DNA of 64,000 nt from Calidifontibacillus oryziterrae (GTDB lineage: Bacteria > Bacillota > Bacilli > Bacillales > Bacillaceae_J), in assembly GCF_000331575.1 (NCBI RefSeq), contig NZ_ANOK01000003.1:124001-188000 (forward strand). The letters run 5' to 3'. Position 1 is the stretch's first letter. The number at the start of each line of letters is the position of its first letter. The notes below the pieces were generated by a model. It saw only the letters and a program-made list of their open reading frames with translations. It searched no databases and had not been told where the DNA came from. Of this stretch, positions 17,536 through 27,882 are shown in pieces. The translations under genes and the position numbers were made by a program.

Positions 17536-18846
17536 GTGGCATTTGAATTCAAATTACCAGATATAGGTGAAGGAATTCATGAAGGTGAAATTGTTAAATG
17601 GTTTGTAAAGCCTGGAGATACAGTAAAAGAAGATGATATTCTTTGTGAAGTCCAGAACGATAAAGCTGTTGTTGAAATTCCTTCACCAGTTGAAGGGACA
17701 GTAAAAGAAATAAAGGCATCTGAAGGAACGGTTGCTGTTGTTGGAGATATCATTATTACAATAGATGCTGAAGGATATGAAAGAAATGATGCGGAAAGCT
17801 CAACAACAACAGAGGATCAATCTCGGGATAGTGCTGAATTGCAACCACCTGTTACGGTAGAGAAGGATTCTCCACAAACAAAAGCAGATTCGAATGAAGC
17901 CAGTTCCTTACAGAATGAACGGGTTATTGCTATGCCGTCGGTTCGTAAATATGCACGTGAAAAAGGGGTAACGATTAATCAAGTAATTGGATCTGGCAAA
18001 AATGGTCGTATTGTTAAAACTGATATAGACAAGTTTTTAGCAGGGGATTTATCATCAGATGCTCAAGTAAATATTGAAACAGCCGAAAGCAAAGCTCCAC
18101 AACTAGATGAAAATAAAGCGATGAAAAACGTTCCTCCTAGTCAATATTTCGAGACTAGGGAAAAAATGAGTGGTGTTCGGAAAGCAATTGCAAAAGCAAT
18201 GGTTAATTCGAAGCAAACTGCACCACATGTAACATTAATGGATGATGTAGAGGTAACCGATTTAGTTTCACATCGTAAAAAATTTAAGGAAATGGCACTT
18301 GAGAAAGGAATCAAACTTACTTATCTACCATATGTAGTGAAGGCTTTAGTTTCAGCTTTACGGGAATATCCGATATTAAATACTTCTCTTGATGATAATG
18401 CCGAGGAGATTATACAAAAGCATTATTATAATATCGGGATTGCAGCCGATACCGACAGAGGCTTATTAGTGCCTGTTGTGAAAGATGCAGATCGAAAATC
18501 AATTCTCTCAATTTCTAAAGAGATTAATGAGCTGGCTGAAAAAGCTCGAGATGGGAAGTTGGCACCAGATGAAATGAAGGGTAGTTCCTGCACGATTACA
18601 AATATAGGATCAGCTGGGGGCATGTGGTTTACTCCTGTTATTAATCATCCTGAGGTTGTTATATTAGGAATTGGTCGGATCGCCGAAAAACCGGTTGTAA
18701 AAAATGGTGAAATTGTTGCTGCTCCTGTACTTGCCCTTTCATTAAGTTTTGACCATCGAATTATTGATGGTGCAACAGCCCAACTTGCATTAAATCATAT
18801 AAAACGATTGCTTCATGATCCACAATTATTAATAATGGAGGCATAA
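17536..18846 (+). CDS. pdhC: Pyruvate dehydrogenase E2, dihydrolipoamide acetyltransferase
   Basis: A 436-residue E2 with one N-terminal lipoyl domain (about 2-76, lipoyl-Lys in [12 protein letters not shown] near 43), a flexible Ser/Thr/Glu-rich linker (about 80-125), a peripheral subunit-binding domain ([13 protein letters not shown], near 131-168) and the catalytic core ending in [10 protein letters not shown], with His near 406 and Asp near 410. It forms the core of the complex and moves acetyl to CoA. GTG start behind AGGAGGG. One lipoyl domain is usual for Bacillus. Confidence 0.95.
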   Translation: MAFEFKLPDIGEGIHEGEIVKWFVKPGDTVKEDDILCEVQNDKAVVEIPSPVEGTVKEIKASEGTVAVVGDIIITIDAEGYERNDAESSTTTEDQSRDSAELQPPVTVEKDSPQTKADSNEASSLQNERVIAMPSVRKYAREKGVTINQVIGSGKNGRIVKTDIDKFLAGDLSSDAQVNIETAESKAPQLDENKAMKNVPPSQYFETREKMSGVRKAIAKAMVNSKQTAPHVTLMDDVEVTDLVSHRKKFKEMALEKGIKLTYLPYVVKALVSALREYPILNTSLDDNAEEIIQKHYYNIGIAADTDRGLLVPVVKDADRKSILSISKEINELAEKARDGKLAPDEMKGSSCTITNIGSAGGMWFTPVINHPEVVILGIGRIAEKPVVKNGEIVAAPVLALSLSFDHRIIDGATAQLALNHIKRLLHDPQLLIMEA

Positions 18847-18850
18847 ATCT

Positions 18851-20263
18851 ATGGTTGTAGGAGATTTTCCAATTGAAACAGAAACACTTGTTGTTGGAGC
18901 AGGGCCTGGGGGCTATGTAGCAGCAATTAGAGCAGCACAGCTAGGACAAAAGGTAACAATTGTCGAAAAAGCTGAACTCGGCGGAGTCTGTCTTAATGTT
19001 GGCTGTATCCCTTCCAAAGCATTGATTTCAGCTGGTCATCGTTACGAAATTGCAAAACATTCTGATGATATCGGGATAACTGTTGAGAATGTAAAGATTG
19101 ATTTTTCAAAGGTACAACAATGGAAAAGTAGTGTCGTTTCTAAACTTACAGGTGGAGTAGCAGCTTTGTTAAAGGGTAATAAAGTTGAGATTGTAAATGG
19201 CGAAGCATATTTTGTTGACAAAAATACAGCTCGTGTTATGACAGAAAATTCAGCCCAAACGTATAAATTTAAAAACGCAATTGTTGCAACAGGCTCTACA
19301 CCAATAGAACTTCCAGCCTTTAAATATTCAGCCCGAGTTCTAGATTCAACAGGTGCATTAAATTTACCTGCAATTCCTAATAAAATGGTTATCATTGGTG
19401 GTGGCTATATTGGCATTGAATTAGGCACAGCATATGCTAATTTTGGTACTCAAATTACAATATTAGAAGCAGCAGATGAAATTTTGTCCGGTTTTGAGAA
19501 GCAAATGAGTGCAATTGTAAAAAAACGATTGAAGAAAAAAGGAAATGTTGAAATATTTACAAAAGCATTTGGAAAAGGTGTAGAAGAATCAACAGATGGT
19601 GTAAAAGTAACGTTTGAGGCTAAAGGTGAAATGAAAACAATTGAAGCCGATTATGTATTAGTAACAGTAGGTCGAAAGCCAAATACAAGTGAATTTGGAC
19701 TAGAAAATATCGGGATAGAGATGAACGACCGTGGCTTAATCAAAATTGACGATCAATGTCGGACGTCAGTCTCGAACTTTTATGCGATCGGTGATATTGT
19801 AGAAGGTCCACCACTAGCGCATAAAGCATCTTATGAAGGTAAAATTGCTGCTGAAGCAATTTCTGGCCGACCTTCAGTGATTGACTACCATGCGATCCCT
19901 GCAGTAGTGTTTTCGGACCCAGAATGTGCATCTGTTGGTTATTTTGAACAACAGGCAAAAGATGAAGGTATCGAGGTCGTTACTGCTAAATTCCCATTTG
20001 CTGCGAATGGTCGAGCTTTAGCACTTAATGAAACCGAGGGATTTTTAAAGCTTGTAACACGTAAAAGTGATGATTTAGTTATTGGGGCACAAATCATCGG
20101 GCCTAGTGCTTCGGATATGATTGCGGAACTTGGTTTGGCAATTGAAGCGGGAATGACAGCAGAGGATATTGCAATGACCATACATGCTCATCCTACGCTT
20201 GGGGAAATTACAATGGAGGCTGCAGAAGTAGCAATCGGGAGTCCGATCCATATCGTCAAATAG
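18851..20263 (+). CDS. pdhD: Dihydrolipoamide dehydrogenase (E3)
   Basis: A 470-residue FAD flavoprotein. FAD motif [14 protein letters not shown] near 17, redox disulfide in [13 protein letters not shown] near 45-50, NAD-binding [10 protein letters not shown] near 182-191, and the catalytic His-Glu in HAHPTLGEI near 446 are all intact. It reoxidises the lipoyl group for PDH and often other 2-oxoacid complexes. Its ATG is 4 nt after pdhC. A bidirectional terminator follows. Confidence 0.95.
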   Translation: MVVGDFPIETETLVVGAGPGGYVAAIRAAQLGQKVTIVEKAELGGVCLNVGCIPSKALISAGHRYEIAKHSDDIGITVENVKIDFSKVQQWKSSVVSKLTGGVAALLKGNKVEIVNGEAYFVDKNTARVMTENSAQTYKFKNAIVATGSTPIELPAFKYSARVLDSTGALNLPAIPNKMVIIGGGYIGIELGTAYANFGTQITILEAADEILSGFEKQMSAIVKKRLKKKGNVEIFTKAFGKGVEESTDGVKVTFEAKGEMKTIEADYVLVTVGRKPNTSEFGLENIGIEMNDRGLIKIDDQCRTSVSNFYAIGDIVEGPPLAHKASYEGKIAAEAISGRPSVIDYHAIPAVVFSDPECASVGYFEQQAKDEGIEVVTAKFPFAANGRALALNETEGFLKLVTRKSDDLVIGAQIIGPSASDMIAELGLAIEAGMTAEDIAMTIHAHPTLGEITMEAAEVAIGSPIHIVK

Positions 20264-20299
20264 TTCAAAAAGACCGAGCGCTTACGTTATAAAAATTGT

Positions 20300-20346
20300 A
20301 ATGGCCAAAAAAAGAGCCGCTCTGTATGGAGCGGTCCTTGGCCATT
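20300..20346. terminator. Bidirectional terminator after pdhD
   Basis: Outer stem AATGGCCA (20300-20307) with TGGCCATT (20339-20346) and inner stem GAGCCGCTC/GGAGCGGTC. It also touches the stop codon of the convergent lipoprotein gene. Confidence 0.75.
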
Positions 20347-20735
20347 TACCTCTTTTTTTGGTCTTCCATGGCTTTCTTAAGGTGATTCATAATTTCTCGC
20401 TTGCTTTGCTTTCCTTCAATCCGTGTTAGTACTTCTCCGTCTTTAATAACAATTAGCGTAGGATAAACACTAACATCAAATTTTTTAAGTTTTTCATTCT
20501 TATTTGTTGATTGAACAAGAATGACATCTGCCATTTCATTTGGAAATTCTTTTCTTAGATCGAGTAAGACATCATAATAATTGTTCTCCAGCTTAATTTT
20601 TTCTTCATCTGAAAAGAACAATAAATGATAGCCTTCTCCTTCCAAATTAATATCAGATATTGAATCACCGTCAACCGTATTACAGGCTGTCAATAAAAAC
20701 ATGGATAAGAAGATTGATCCAAGTTTCTTTTTCAT
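20346..20735 (-). CDS. Thioredoxin-like lipoprotein without catalytic cysteines
   Basis: A 129-residue predicted lipoprotein: short signal with lipobox LTAC (Cys near residue 18), then a thioredoxin-like domain. The cis-Pro loop (VSVYPTLIVIKDGEV) and final beta-hairpin/helix fit the fold, but the usual CxxC position holds SDEEK, and the only cysteine is the lipobox one, so it cannot act as a classical disulfide oxidoreductase. I chose ATG 20735; an in-frame GTG four codons upstream overlaps the best SD-like bases. Function unknown; a binding or scaffold role at the membrane is possible. Confidence 0.65.
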   Translation of the reverse strand: MKKKLGSIFLSMFLLTACNTVDGDSISDINLEGEGYHLLFFSDEEKIKLENNYYDVLLDLRKEFPNEMADVILVQSTNKNEKLKKFDVSVYPTLIVIKDGEVLTRIEGKQSKREIMNHLKKAMEDQKKR

Positions 20736-20903
20736 GCTGATGCTCACTTCTTTCTGAATGAGAAATTATGTATCTACACCCTATGGATTATTTTATCATT
20801 GATTTTAAAAAGTGGAATAGTTGTCATCTATTTGTTACATAAATGAAAAATACTAGATATAGTTGTGACAAACAAAGATATTTAATAAATATAGTAAGAA
20901 AAT

Positions 20904-21950
20904 TTATTGTTTACATTTCACATATAGTTGTTGCAAATCCTGAAGAACATCTGAAATGGATAAAAGCTCATATAAAATAATTGTTTGTGGTGTAAAGTGA
21001 TGATAGTATTTATGATCAGGATCATTTTCATCAATGTTTGTTTTCCATTCTCTAAAAATCATGTCGACTTCCGCAATCAATTTGTAATGCTCTTCTCGTA
21101 TAGTTTTTACTGGATTTTGCAATATTTCAATTAATGATTGCAATGTCTTTATTACAACCTCTCTCTCTTCGTCACTAAAATTAAGTTGATTCGCATTTAC
21201 ATGATTTAAATTTCCTATATGAAATGCAATAAGCTGAAGGTCATTCACCCTTTTTAATGCATGATGTAATCTTCTGATTTCACCATGCTTTTGTTTGTGA
21301 TATTTAAATTCCTCACGCTGATAATAACAAAGTTTATTTGTTTTATCGATTTGACTGGACATATTGGCAAACAATTTATCAATATTTTTTTTTGTTTCAG
21401 CATTGAAAGCTGTAATTTGTTGTATTTTTAATTGAAGAATAGAGGCAGCTAACTCTTGAATATCATCAATATATTTATTAATAATTGGTGAGAATTTGGG
21501 TGGGAAAATAATAATGTTTACAATTGTTGAAATAATAATTCCAATTGATGTTGTTGCTAAACGGGTAATAAATGCCAGCAAGTATTGATCATTTGTTGCG
21601 GGTATCATTGCCACAGCTGTTATGGTTGCAACTACTATTCCATCGTCAAGCTTTAATTTATGGCAAAGGAATATCGTAAACATAGCGGAAAGAGCGTATG
21701 TTAATGCAGTTTCACCAAGCTGAAAAGTTAAAAACATAGAAATTGCTGCTCCTATCGCAGCAGCAGGGAAACGTACAAATCCTTTTTTGATTGAATCAGA
21801 TGCAGTAGGTTCAATTGTTACAATGGCTGTGATGACAGCAAATATTGCAGGCAAGTGAAAAAAGTGACAAATCCAAGCGGTAATAAGCACAGAAATTCCT
21901 GTTTTTAACACTCGTCCACCGATTAAAAAAAATTTTGTGATTCTTTCCAT
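20904..21950 (-). CDS. Aromatic acid exporter family (ArAE/FUSC-like) membrane protein
   Basis: A 348-residue protein with about six N-terminal membrane helices (to residue 150) and a long helical cytosolic C-terminal half. The segment AVITAIVTIEPTASDSIKKGFVRFPAA is split into characteristic ArAE_1/DUF939 blocks near residues 40-70, a region repeated in YqjA-like Bacillus proteins. Such proteins are thought to export aromatic or other organic acids; none is proven here. ATG 21950 is used with a GGATGGA SD; an upstream TTG five codons earlier lacks one. Intergenic DNA on both sides shows no clear operon partner. Confidence 0.75.
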   Translation of the reverse strand: MERITKFFLIGGRVLKTGISVLITAWICHFFHLPAIFAVITAIVTIEPTASDSIKKGFVRFPAAAIGAAISMFLTFQLGETALTYALSAMFTIFLCHKLKLDDGIVVATITAVAMIPATNDQYLLAFITRLATTSIGIIISTIVNIIIFPPKFSPIINKYIDDIQELAASILQLKIQQITAFNAETKKNIDKLFANMSSQIDKTNKLCYYQREEFKYHKQKHGEIRRLHHALKRVNDLQLIAFHIGNLNHVNANQLNFSDEEREVVIKTLQSLIEILQNPVKTIREEHYKLIAEVDMIFREWKTNIDENDPDHKYYHHFTPQTIILYELLSISDVLQDLQQLYVKCKQ

Positions 21951-22101
21951 TAATATTCCATCCAAATCGATTAATCTGATGACTTTTCTAGATGAAGCTC
22001 TTGTATTTTATTATAGTACTAAATTCCAAATAATGGGGTGAACTTTTTTTTTTAGATATATTATACTTAATAAGTATTCACTAAAAATGGGGGACTAGAA
22101 A

Positions 22102-22950
22102 ATGAGAAAAAAATGGAGTTATTTGCTTTTATTACTAGTTATAATGTTATTTTCTGCATGCTCTAGTAATAATGATGGTGCAAATCAAGAACAAACAATT
22201 ACATCAAACGAGGAGCATTCTCAAATTAATTCACCTACTTCACAACCTGAAGAAGACAGTAATGAAGAACAAACGGAGGAACTTGAAGTTCCTGAACAAG
22301 ATCCAGTTACACTTTCTGAACCGCAATATAAGATAAATCCAGCCAATTCTAATGTAGTTCCTTTAGCTGATGCACCAGAAAATGTCGTAATGTTGACGTT
22401 CGATGATGCACCGGATAAGCATGCGCTTGAAATTGCAAATATTTTACATGAATTAAATGTAAATGCGATTTTCTTTGTAAATGGTCACTTTTTAGATACA
22501 GATGCTGAAAAAGAAGTATTAAAAGAGATTCATGATATGGGATTTTTAATTGGGAATCATACGATGTCACATCAACTTCTAAGAGATCTTTCAGAAGAAG
22601 AACAATATAAAGAAATTGTAGAATTAAACAACTTAGTAGAAAGTATTATTGGGGAACGTCCTAAATTTTTAAGGGCTCCATTTGGGGTTAATACCGATTA
22701 CAGTAGAAAGGTTGCTGCTGATGAAAAAATGGTCGTGATGAATTGGACATATGGTTATGATTTTGAAAAAGAGTATATGAATAAAGATGCTATTGCGGAT
22801 ATTATGGTGAATACTGAATATCTTCGAAATGGTGCGAATCTTTTAATGCATGACCGCCAGTGGACAAAAGAGGCGCTAAGAGATATTGTTACTGGACTGC
22901 AAGAAAAAGGTTATGAAATTGTTGACCCCCATTTAATCGAAACACTATAA
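22102..22950 (+). CDS. Polysaccharide deacetylase-family lipoprotein
   Basis: A 282-residue predicted lipoprotein: lipobox FSAC (Cys near residue 20), a long acidic, Glu/Gln-rich linker (about 22-85), and a NodB deacetylase domain (about 95-280). Motif 1 is TFDDAPD (Asp pair) near 99, motif 2 NHTMSH near 153-158 (both His), motif 3 RAPFG near 192, and motif 5 LMHD near 250. Metal and catalytic residues are therefore intact. Likely substrates are peptidoglycan or wall glycans outside the membrane, which is an inference from the family. SD GGGGGAC precedes ATG 22102. Confidence 0.85.
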   Translation: MRKKWSYLLLLLVIMLFSACSSNNDGANQEQTITSNEEHSQINSPTSQPEEDSNEEQTEELEVPEQDPVTLSEPQYKINPANSNVVPLADAPENVVMLTFDDAPDKHALEIANILHELNVNAIFFVNGHFLDTDAEKEVLKEIHDMGFLIGNHTMSHQLLRDLSEEEQYKEIVELNNLVESIIGERPKFLRAPFGVNTDYSRKVAADEKMVVMNWTYGYDFEKEYMNKDAIADIMVNTEYLRNGANLLMHDRQWTKEALRDIVTGLQEKGYEIVDPHLIETL

Positions 22951-23050
22951 AAATTTCATTTAGTAAGAGACAAAAAATAACTGTATAATGAATAAAGGTA
23001 AAAGTAATTAGTTCAACTAGAGTTTACTGGTTTTTAAGGAGGATAAATGA

Positions 23051-24946
23051 ATGTGTGGGTTTGTAGGGGTAGTACAATCTCCTAATAAAGCAATATCAAT
23101 AAATGAGTTTATGGATATGAATAATGCGATCTATCATCGTGGTCCTGATGATGAAGGCTATTATTCCGATGAGGAAATTAAGCTCGGATTTCGCAGGCTA
23201 AGTATTATTGATTTAGAAGGCGGTCATCAGCCATTATCCTATAATGACCAAAAATATTGGATTGTCTTTAATGGTGAAATTTACAACTATATCGAACTAA
23301 GAGAAAAACTACTTTCAGAAGGTTATACCTTTCAAACAAGCTCAGATACAGAAGTAATTCTTGCTCTTTATCAAAAGTTGGGACAAGCTGTAGTCGATGA
23401 GCTTAGAGGGATGTTTGCGTTTGTTATTTATGATAAAGAAAAAAATATGCTTTTTGGAGCTAGAGATCATTTTGGCATCAAGCCTTTCTTTTATTTAGAA
23501 GATGAGAAGGATTTTTATTTTGCTTCTGAAAAAAAGAGCATATTAAAAGTGAAAGAGAATATTGGCTTAGATTTAGAGGCGTTACAGCATTATTTTACAT
23601 ATCAATATGTGCCAGAGCCTCTCACCTTATCAAGCAATATTAAGAAACTAGAGCCAGGGCATTATTTTATTAAATATTTAGGCGAGCCTATTATTATAAA
23701 AAAATATTGGAATGTTCAGTTTCAGCCGAAAGAGTACACAAAAGAACAATTGATTAAGCAAATTAGAGACGTAATGTTTGACTCTGTTGAAAAACATATG
23801 CGCAGTGATGTACCTGTAGGTTCTTTCTTATCTGGTGGGATTGACTCATCAGCGATCGTTTCCATTGCAAAGGAATTTAACCCGTCATTATTAACGTTTT
23901 CCGTTGGTTTTGAACAAAATGGCTATAGTGAAATAGATGTAGCAAAGGAAACAGCGGCAAGTTTAAATTTGAAAAATATACACTATTATATAACTCCAGA
24001 GGAATATGCAAAGGAATTACCGAAGATAGTCTGGCATATGGATGATCCCCTGGCTGATCCTGCAGCAATTCCATTGTATTTTGTTGCTCGTGAAGCGCGG
24101 AAGCATGTTACAGTTGTGTTATCGGGCGAAGGGGCAGACGAATTATTTGGCGGCTATAACATATATCGAGAGCCATATTCATTAAGGCATTTCAACAATG
24201 TACCAAACATAGTAAAAAAAGTGTTAAAGAGCACAGTGCGTGGACTCCCAGATGGTACAAAAGGCAAAAGCTTCATTGAACGGGGTTGTACGCCACTAGA
24301 AGAACGGTATATTGGGAATGCAAAGATGTATAACGAAGAGGAAAAAGAGTTATTTTTGAAGTCGTATGATAAAGGTTTAGTTTATCAAAAACTCACAAAT
24401 CCCCTTTATAAGCAAATAGAAACTTACAATTTAGTGAATAAAATGCAATATATAGATATTCATACGTGGTTAAGAGGGGACATTTTATTAAAGGCGGACA
24501 AAATGACGATGGCTAATTCGTTAGAGCTGCGTGTTCCGTTTTTGGATAAGGAAGTATTTCGAGTCGCTTCTGAAATTGCGCCATCTATGAAAATTGCAAA
24601 TCAAACTACTAAATACATTTTGCGAGAAGCGATGAACGGAATTGTTCCTGACCATGTGTTAAATCGGAAGAAGTTAGGATTTCCTGTGCCAATTCGTGTT
24701 TGGTTAAAAAATGAATTACATGACTGGGCTGTATCTTTAATTCATAATAGTCAAACGGATGAGTGGATTGATAAGCAATATGTTCTAAGACAGCTAGACG
24801 AGCATTGCCAGGGTAAGGCAGATAATAGCAGGAAAATTTGGACTGTGTTAATTTTCATGATTTGGCACCAAATATTTATAGAAAAGTTGTATGATTTTGA
24901 TACAAGTAAAGCTAGTGATCAACAAAGAAACAATGTATTAGTGTAA
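23051..24946 (+). CDS. asnB: Asparagine synthase (glutamine-hydrolysing) AsnB
   Basis: A 631-residue class B asparagine synthetase. The nucleophile is Cys2 (MCGFVGV); the N-terminal glutaminase continues with HRGPDDEG near 31 and FNGEIYNY near 75; the ATP-PP loop is SGGIDSS near 263-269, and GEGADELFGGY near 360 binds aspartate/ATP. The C-terminal end (RKLGFPVPIRVW, KIWTVLIFMIWHQ) matches B. subtilis AsnB rather than the shorter AsnO. It makes asparagine from aspartate in the cytosol. SD AAGGAGG is 7 nt before ATG. Confidence 0.92.
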   Translation: MCGFVGVVQSPNKAISINEFMDMNNAIYHRGPDDEGYYSDEEIKLGFRRLSIIDLEGGHQPLSYNDQKYWIVFNGEIYNYIELREKLLSEGYTFQTSSDTEVILALYQKLGQAVVDELRGMFAFVIYDKEKNMLFGARDHFGIKPFFYLEDEKDFYFASEKKSILKVKENIGLDLEALQHYFTYQYVPEPLTLSSNIKKLEPGHYFIKYLGEPIIIKKYWNVQFQPKEYTKEQLIKQIRDVMFDSVEKHMRSDVPVGSFLSGGIDSSAIVSIAKEFNPSLLTFSVGFEQNGYSEIDVAKETAASLNLKNIHYYITPEEYAKELPKIVWHMDDPLADPAAIPLYFVAREARKHVTVVLSGEGADELFGGYNIYREPYSLRHFNNVPNIVKKVLKSTVRGLPDGTKGKSFIERGCTPLEERYIGNAKMYNEEEKELFLKSYDKGLVYQKLTNPLYKQIETYNLVNKMQYIDIHTWLRGDILLKADKMTMANSLELRVPFLDKEVFRVASEIAPSMKIANQTTKYILREAMNGIVPDHVLNRKKLGFPVPIRVWLKNELHDWAVSLIHNSQTDEWIDKQYVLRQLDEHCQGKADNSRKIWTVLIFMIWHQIFIEKLYDFDTSKASDQQRNNVLV

Positions 24947-24951
24947 TAAAC

Positions 24952-25005
24952 AAAGGGTTGTCTTCATTCAAGTACGCGATACGCCTTGAATAGACAACCC
25001 TTTTA
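24952..25005. terminator. Bidirectional terminator after asnB
   Basis: Stem AAAGGGTTGTC (24952-24962) with GACAACCCTTT (24993-25003), with an inner ATTCAAG/CTTGAAT pairing, then T. Confidence 0.8.
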
Positions 25006-25034
25006 AATAGATAAGTTTTTATTTTTTGATTTTG

Positions 25035-25949
25035 TTATTGAAGCACAGTGATGGCTTGTTCTCCCATTTGAATCCATGCTTCTTTGAAATCTTGTATCGG
25101 AACTTTTTTGTTTTTTGCAGCCGTTAGAGGATCATTAAAATAAATATAATCTTCGTCATATCCAGTAATGACAACAGAATGCTCTTTAAAGGTAACTTCG
25201 ATTTTTCCTACTTTTGTATTCCATGTTTGGAAATATTTTTGTGGAAGCTTTTTATATTCCGTATTAATAATGACCCAAACAGGCCTCTTTTTACCGACAT
25301 GATACAAAATTTCATTAAACTCTCCGTTAGAAAAGTCTCTAATTTGGCCTGGCAAATATTTTTCAGCAAGGTCTCGGATTGGTTCATGATATACGCCAAG
25401 ACCAAAGTTTTTTAAGGAATATATATCTCCAACAAAACCATAATGTGGGTTTCCGTAAAGCTTTTTCCCATTTTCATTCACAACATCGATATCTTCTTTT
25501 TTTACCTCATTTGCAAGTGTAAGCTTATCAACATTTACGCCTGAATAGTTTAATAGCATTGCCAAACTAGTAACTTCGCAACCACGAGGCAATTCAGGGA
25601 GCTGTGAAATTACATCTACATCTAAAAGCATCTCTTTTTTTAAATTATCTAGGTCAGGAGTAAGCAATGTAACATCGTGAGAATGTAAATAGGCAAATTT
25701 ATAATCTATATCATCTTTTGCATTCATATTATTATCAACAATCCTATTTGTAGCAATGGATTCAGAGATTTTTTGAAATAATTGATGCTCTTCTGCTAAT
25801 TGATAGCCAACATAAATAAAAAGTAGAAGAAATAATAGCAAATACAGTTTTGCTTTAACCACATAACTTTTATTTATATTATTTAAAAATATGGAAATGA
25901 ATAGTAGTAACGATACTAGTAAAGTAAAAAAGAATAAAACGTATAACAT
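25035..25949 (-). CDS. C39-like peptidase-family membrane protein
   Basis: A 304-residue protein with two N-terminal membrane helices (about 3-22 and 34-51) and an outside C-terminal papain-like domain. The Cys in LPRGCEVTSLAMLL (C124), the His in KEHSVVITGYD near 262 and Asp in YFNDPL near 273 form the expected catalytic set of the C39-2/YvpB-type family. The role is not known; proteins of this type may process extracellular peptides or have a wall function. It is divergent from the M23 lipoprotein gene at 26037. Confidence 0.75.
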   Translation of the reverse strand: MLYVLFFFTLLVSLLLFISIFLNNINKSYVVKAKLYLLLFLLLFIYVGYQLAEEHQLFQKISESIATNRIVDNNMNAKDDIDYKFAYLHSHDVTLLTPDLDNLKKEMLLDVDVISQLPELPRGCEVTSLAMLLNYSGVNVDKLTLANEVKKEDIDVVNENGKKLYGNPHYGFVGDIYSLKNFGLGVYHEPIRDLAEKYLPGQIRDFSNGEFNEILYHVGKKRPVWVIINTEYKKLPQKYFQTWNTKVGKIEVTFKEHSVVITGYDEDYIYFNDPLTAAKNKKVPIQDFKEAWIQMGEQAITVLQ

Positions 25950-26036
25950 GGTATACTCTCCACTTAAATTAATTATGCTACTTATGATTTTAACAAAACT
26001 ATTACGTAAAATATAGAAGGTAGTAAAGGAGTAATT

Positions 26037-27146
26037 ATGAAGAAAACGTATTTAGTGATTTTTATATTCCTTGTATTCCTTTTTACAATTTCAGCTTGCG
26101 CTCTCAATAATTATAATAAAGATAAAAGTGTTAAAAATGCACCGCAAAAAATTAGTCAAAATAGAAATTTAACGAAGGAAATAGAGGAATCAAATCGATA
26201 TATAAGCCAAGTTCAGATTTATCAGTTTAATAATGAATCATTTTTCGCTGTGAAGGATCTTATAGACAAAATAGGTGGGAGCTTTTCATATAATAATATA
26301 GACAAAACACTTTATATGGAAGTTGGTGACAATGAATTTTATTTCGTATACGGTGTTCCCGTTATTCAAATGAATGGCTTTTTTTTCCCGGGAAACCATT
26401 CATTTGAAATAATACAAAACAGACTTTGTTTGCCTATAAACTTTCTGAATTATATAGGGATAGACTATCATGTTTCAAATCATATAATAAATCTTAATTA
26501 TAATGACAGTAAGGAGGTTACAAGTCAGTTTTCTAATATTGAGAAATTACAAGATGTAGACCAATGGATGATTTTGATTGAACAATTTAGTAGCCCGATT
26601 ATTGGAGCAAAAGTGGATACTATACCTTCCCATCTACCTGGTGCAAAACGAGCATATCGTAATGGATATCATGAAGGTATGGATTGGTATGAATTTTCAG
26701 CAGGTGTTCCAATCAATCGTAATACGAAAGTATTTGCTATGGGCGAAGGGATTGTTGTTAGAGCAGACCATAGCTATGAGCCTTACAATGACGTAAGTGA
26801 ACGAAATTTAGACTTATCAATAACGAAGGAATATGGGAAAACACCCGAATATATTTTAGATCGTTTACGTGGAAGACAGGTTTGGATTCAATACGATAAT
26901 GGGCTACAAGCAAGATTTGCACACCTTGATCGAATTAACGATGAGATCAAGGTTGGAAGTCGGGTGGATGGTGATACACATATAGGATTTATCGGAAATT
27001 CGGGGACTAGTGGGGAGGTTGAAAATGATGATACTGAGCTACATCTACATTTAGATATTTTATTCCTTGGTGAATTATTTTGGAAAAACCTCTCACATGA
27101 AGAAATAATCAATGTATTGAATGCTGCTTTTAATAAAAATGAATGA
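26037..27146 (+). CDS. M23-peptidase-like lipoprotein with an N-terminal stalk-like domain
   Basis: A 369-residue predicted lipoprotein (lipobox ISAC, Cys near residue 21). The N-terminal 60-150 region looks like a copper-amine-oxidase-N/stalk domain (FFAVKDLIDKIGG and RLCLPINFLNYIG), and the C-terminal part is a LytM/M23 lysostaphin-type domain: YHEGMDWYEF near 220 replaces the usual HxGxDx and HLHLDI near 340 gives the HxH motif. The Gly-to-Glu change at HEGMD keeps His and Asp, so zinc binding is likely. The product may cut or bind peptidoglycan outside the cell. Confidence 0.7.
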   Translation: MKKTYLVIFIFLVFLFTISACALNNYNKDKSVKNAPQKISQNRNLTKEIEESNRYISQVQIYQFNNESFFAVKDLIDKIGGSFSYNNIDKTLYMEVGDNEFYFVYGVPVIQMNGFFFPGNHSFEIIQNRLCLPINFLNYIGIDYHVSNHIINLNYNDSKEVTSQFSNIEKLQDVDQWMILIEQFSSPIIGAKVDTIPSHLPGAKRAYRNGYHEGMDWYEFSAGVPINRNTKVFAMGEGIVVRADHSYEPYNDVSERNLDLSITKEYGKTPEYILDRLRGRQVWIQYDNGLQARFAHLDRINDEIKVGSRVDGDTHIGFIGNSGTSGEVENDDTELHLHLDILFLGELFWKNLSHEEIINVLNAAFNKNE

Positions 27147-27198
27147 GGGCAATAATCAATCAAATTACATTCTTTTGTAATAGGTGATTCTTGCCCCA
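27145..27198 (+). terminator. Stem-loop after the M23 gene
   Basis: Nested pairs GGGCAA/TTGCCC, TAATCA/TGATT and TTACA/TGTAA form a long imperfect hairpin just after the stop. There is no strong T-run directly after it, so termination is only possible. Confidence 0.4.
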
Positions 27199-27211
27199 CT
27201 AGTTATATAGT

Positions 27212-27646
27212 TTATTTTTTATCGTATAAATACATGATTCTGCCGTTAAATAAGTGTAATTCGCCATTTAGCTTTCGGGCGATAAATTTGCAAAATTCAT
27301 TTGCTTTTCCTTTATCACCATGTGTTGCCCCTTCAGGTAGAGCTACTTGAATGAAATTCTGGGTCTTAATTTGTCCATCTTCTTCGATTATTTGTTCTGA
27401 TCCAACCCCAAGTAGAATATAATGATAACGATCTTTTGTTCCTTTAAGGTAAAACCACTCGCCGTTTACATCGTATTTTTCCTTAATTTCATAAGGAAAA
27501 GCACAGTCTTCATACTCCCATTCAAGCTGTTGTCCAGTTTTTGAGGTGATTTCCTTATAATAATGAAAAAGGTTTTTAAGGTCAGCTAAGGAAACTTCTT
27601 GTTTATTAGAAGCTGGAACAAGCTTTATGTAAGCAGTACTAGGCAT
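27212..27646 (-). CDS. DUF1885-like cytosolic protein
   Basis: A 144-residue soluble protein starting MPSTAYIKLVPAS; the pattern AYIKLVP, then LFHYYKEITSKTGQQLEWEY, and YDVNGEWFYLKG reminds me of the DUF1885 family of Bacillaceae, whose structure is a small alpha/beta fold. I am not certain. No catalytic motif. The ATG at 27646 has a GGGGGAAG SD; longer in-frame starts do not. The 236-nt gap upstream (27647-27882) shows no gene. Confidence 0.6.
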   Translation of the reverse strand: MPSTAYIKLVPASNKQEVSLADLKNLFHYYKEITSKTGQQLEWEYEDCAFPYEIKEKYDVNGEWFYLKGTKDRYHYILLGVGSEQIIEEDGQIKTQNFIQVALPEGATHGDKGKANEFCKFIARKLNGELHLFNGRIMYLYDKK

Positions 27647-27882
27647 ATAAAATCTTCCCCCTTTTATCCAGTAAAACATTCTCCGAATACTATCATAGCA
27701 CTATTATTAGATTGGTTACAACTACATAAATAGCAGATTGAAGTTGCAGAAACAAAATGTCTAAATATTCATAAAATAGTAACATTCATCCTTTAAACCT
27801 CTATTGCTTCAAAAAAAACTGTACGTTAAAATAAAAATAGATATTGTGAATCATTGAACATACTTAAGGAGGTGGAAATACA

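Noticed and set aside
22978..22992. TATAAT before asnB as a promoter
   Set aside because: A good -10 but no acceptable -35 or extended element could be placed, so not listed as a feature.
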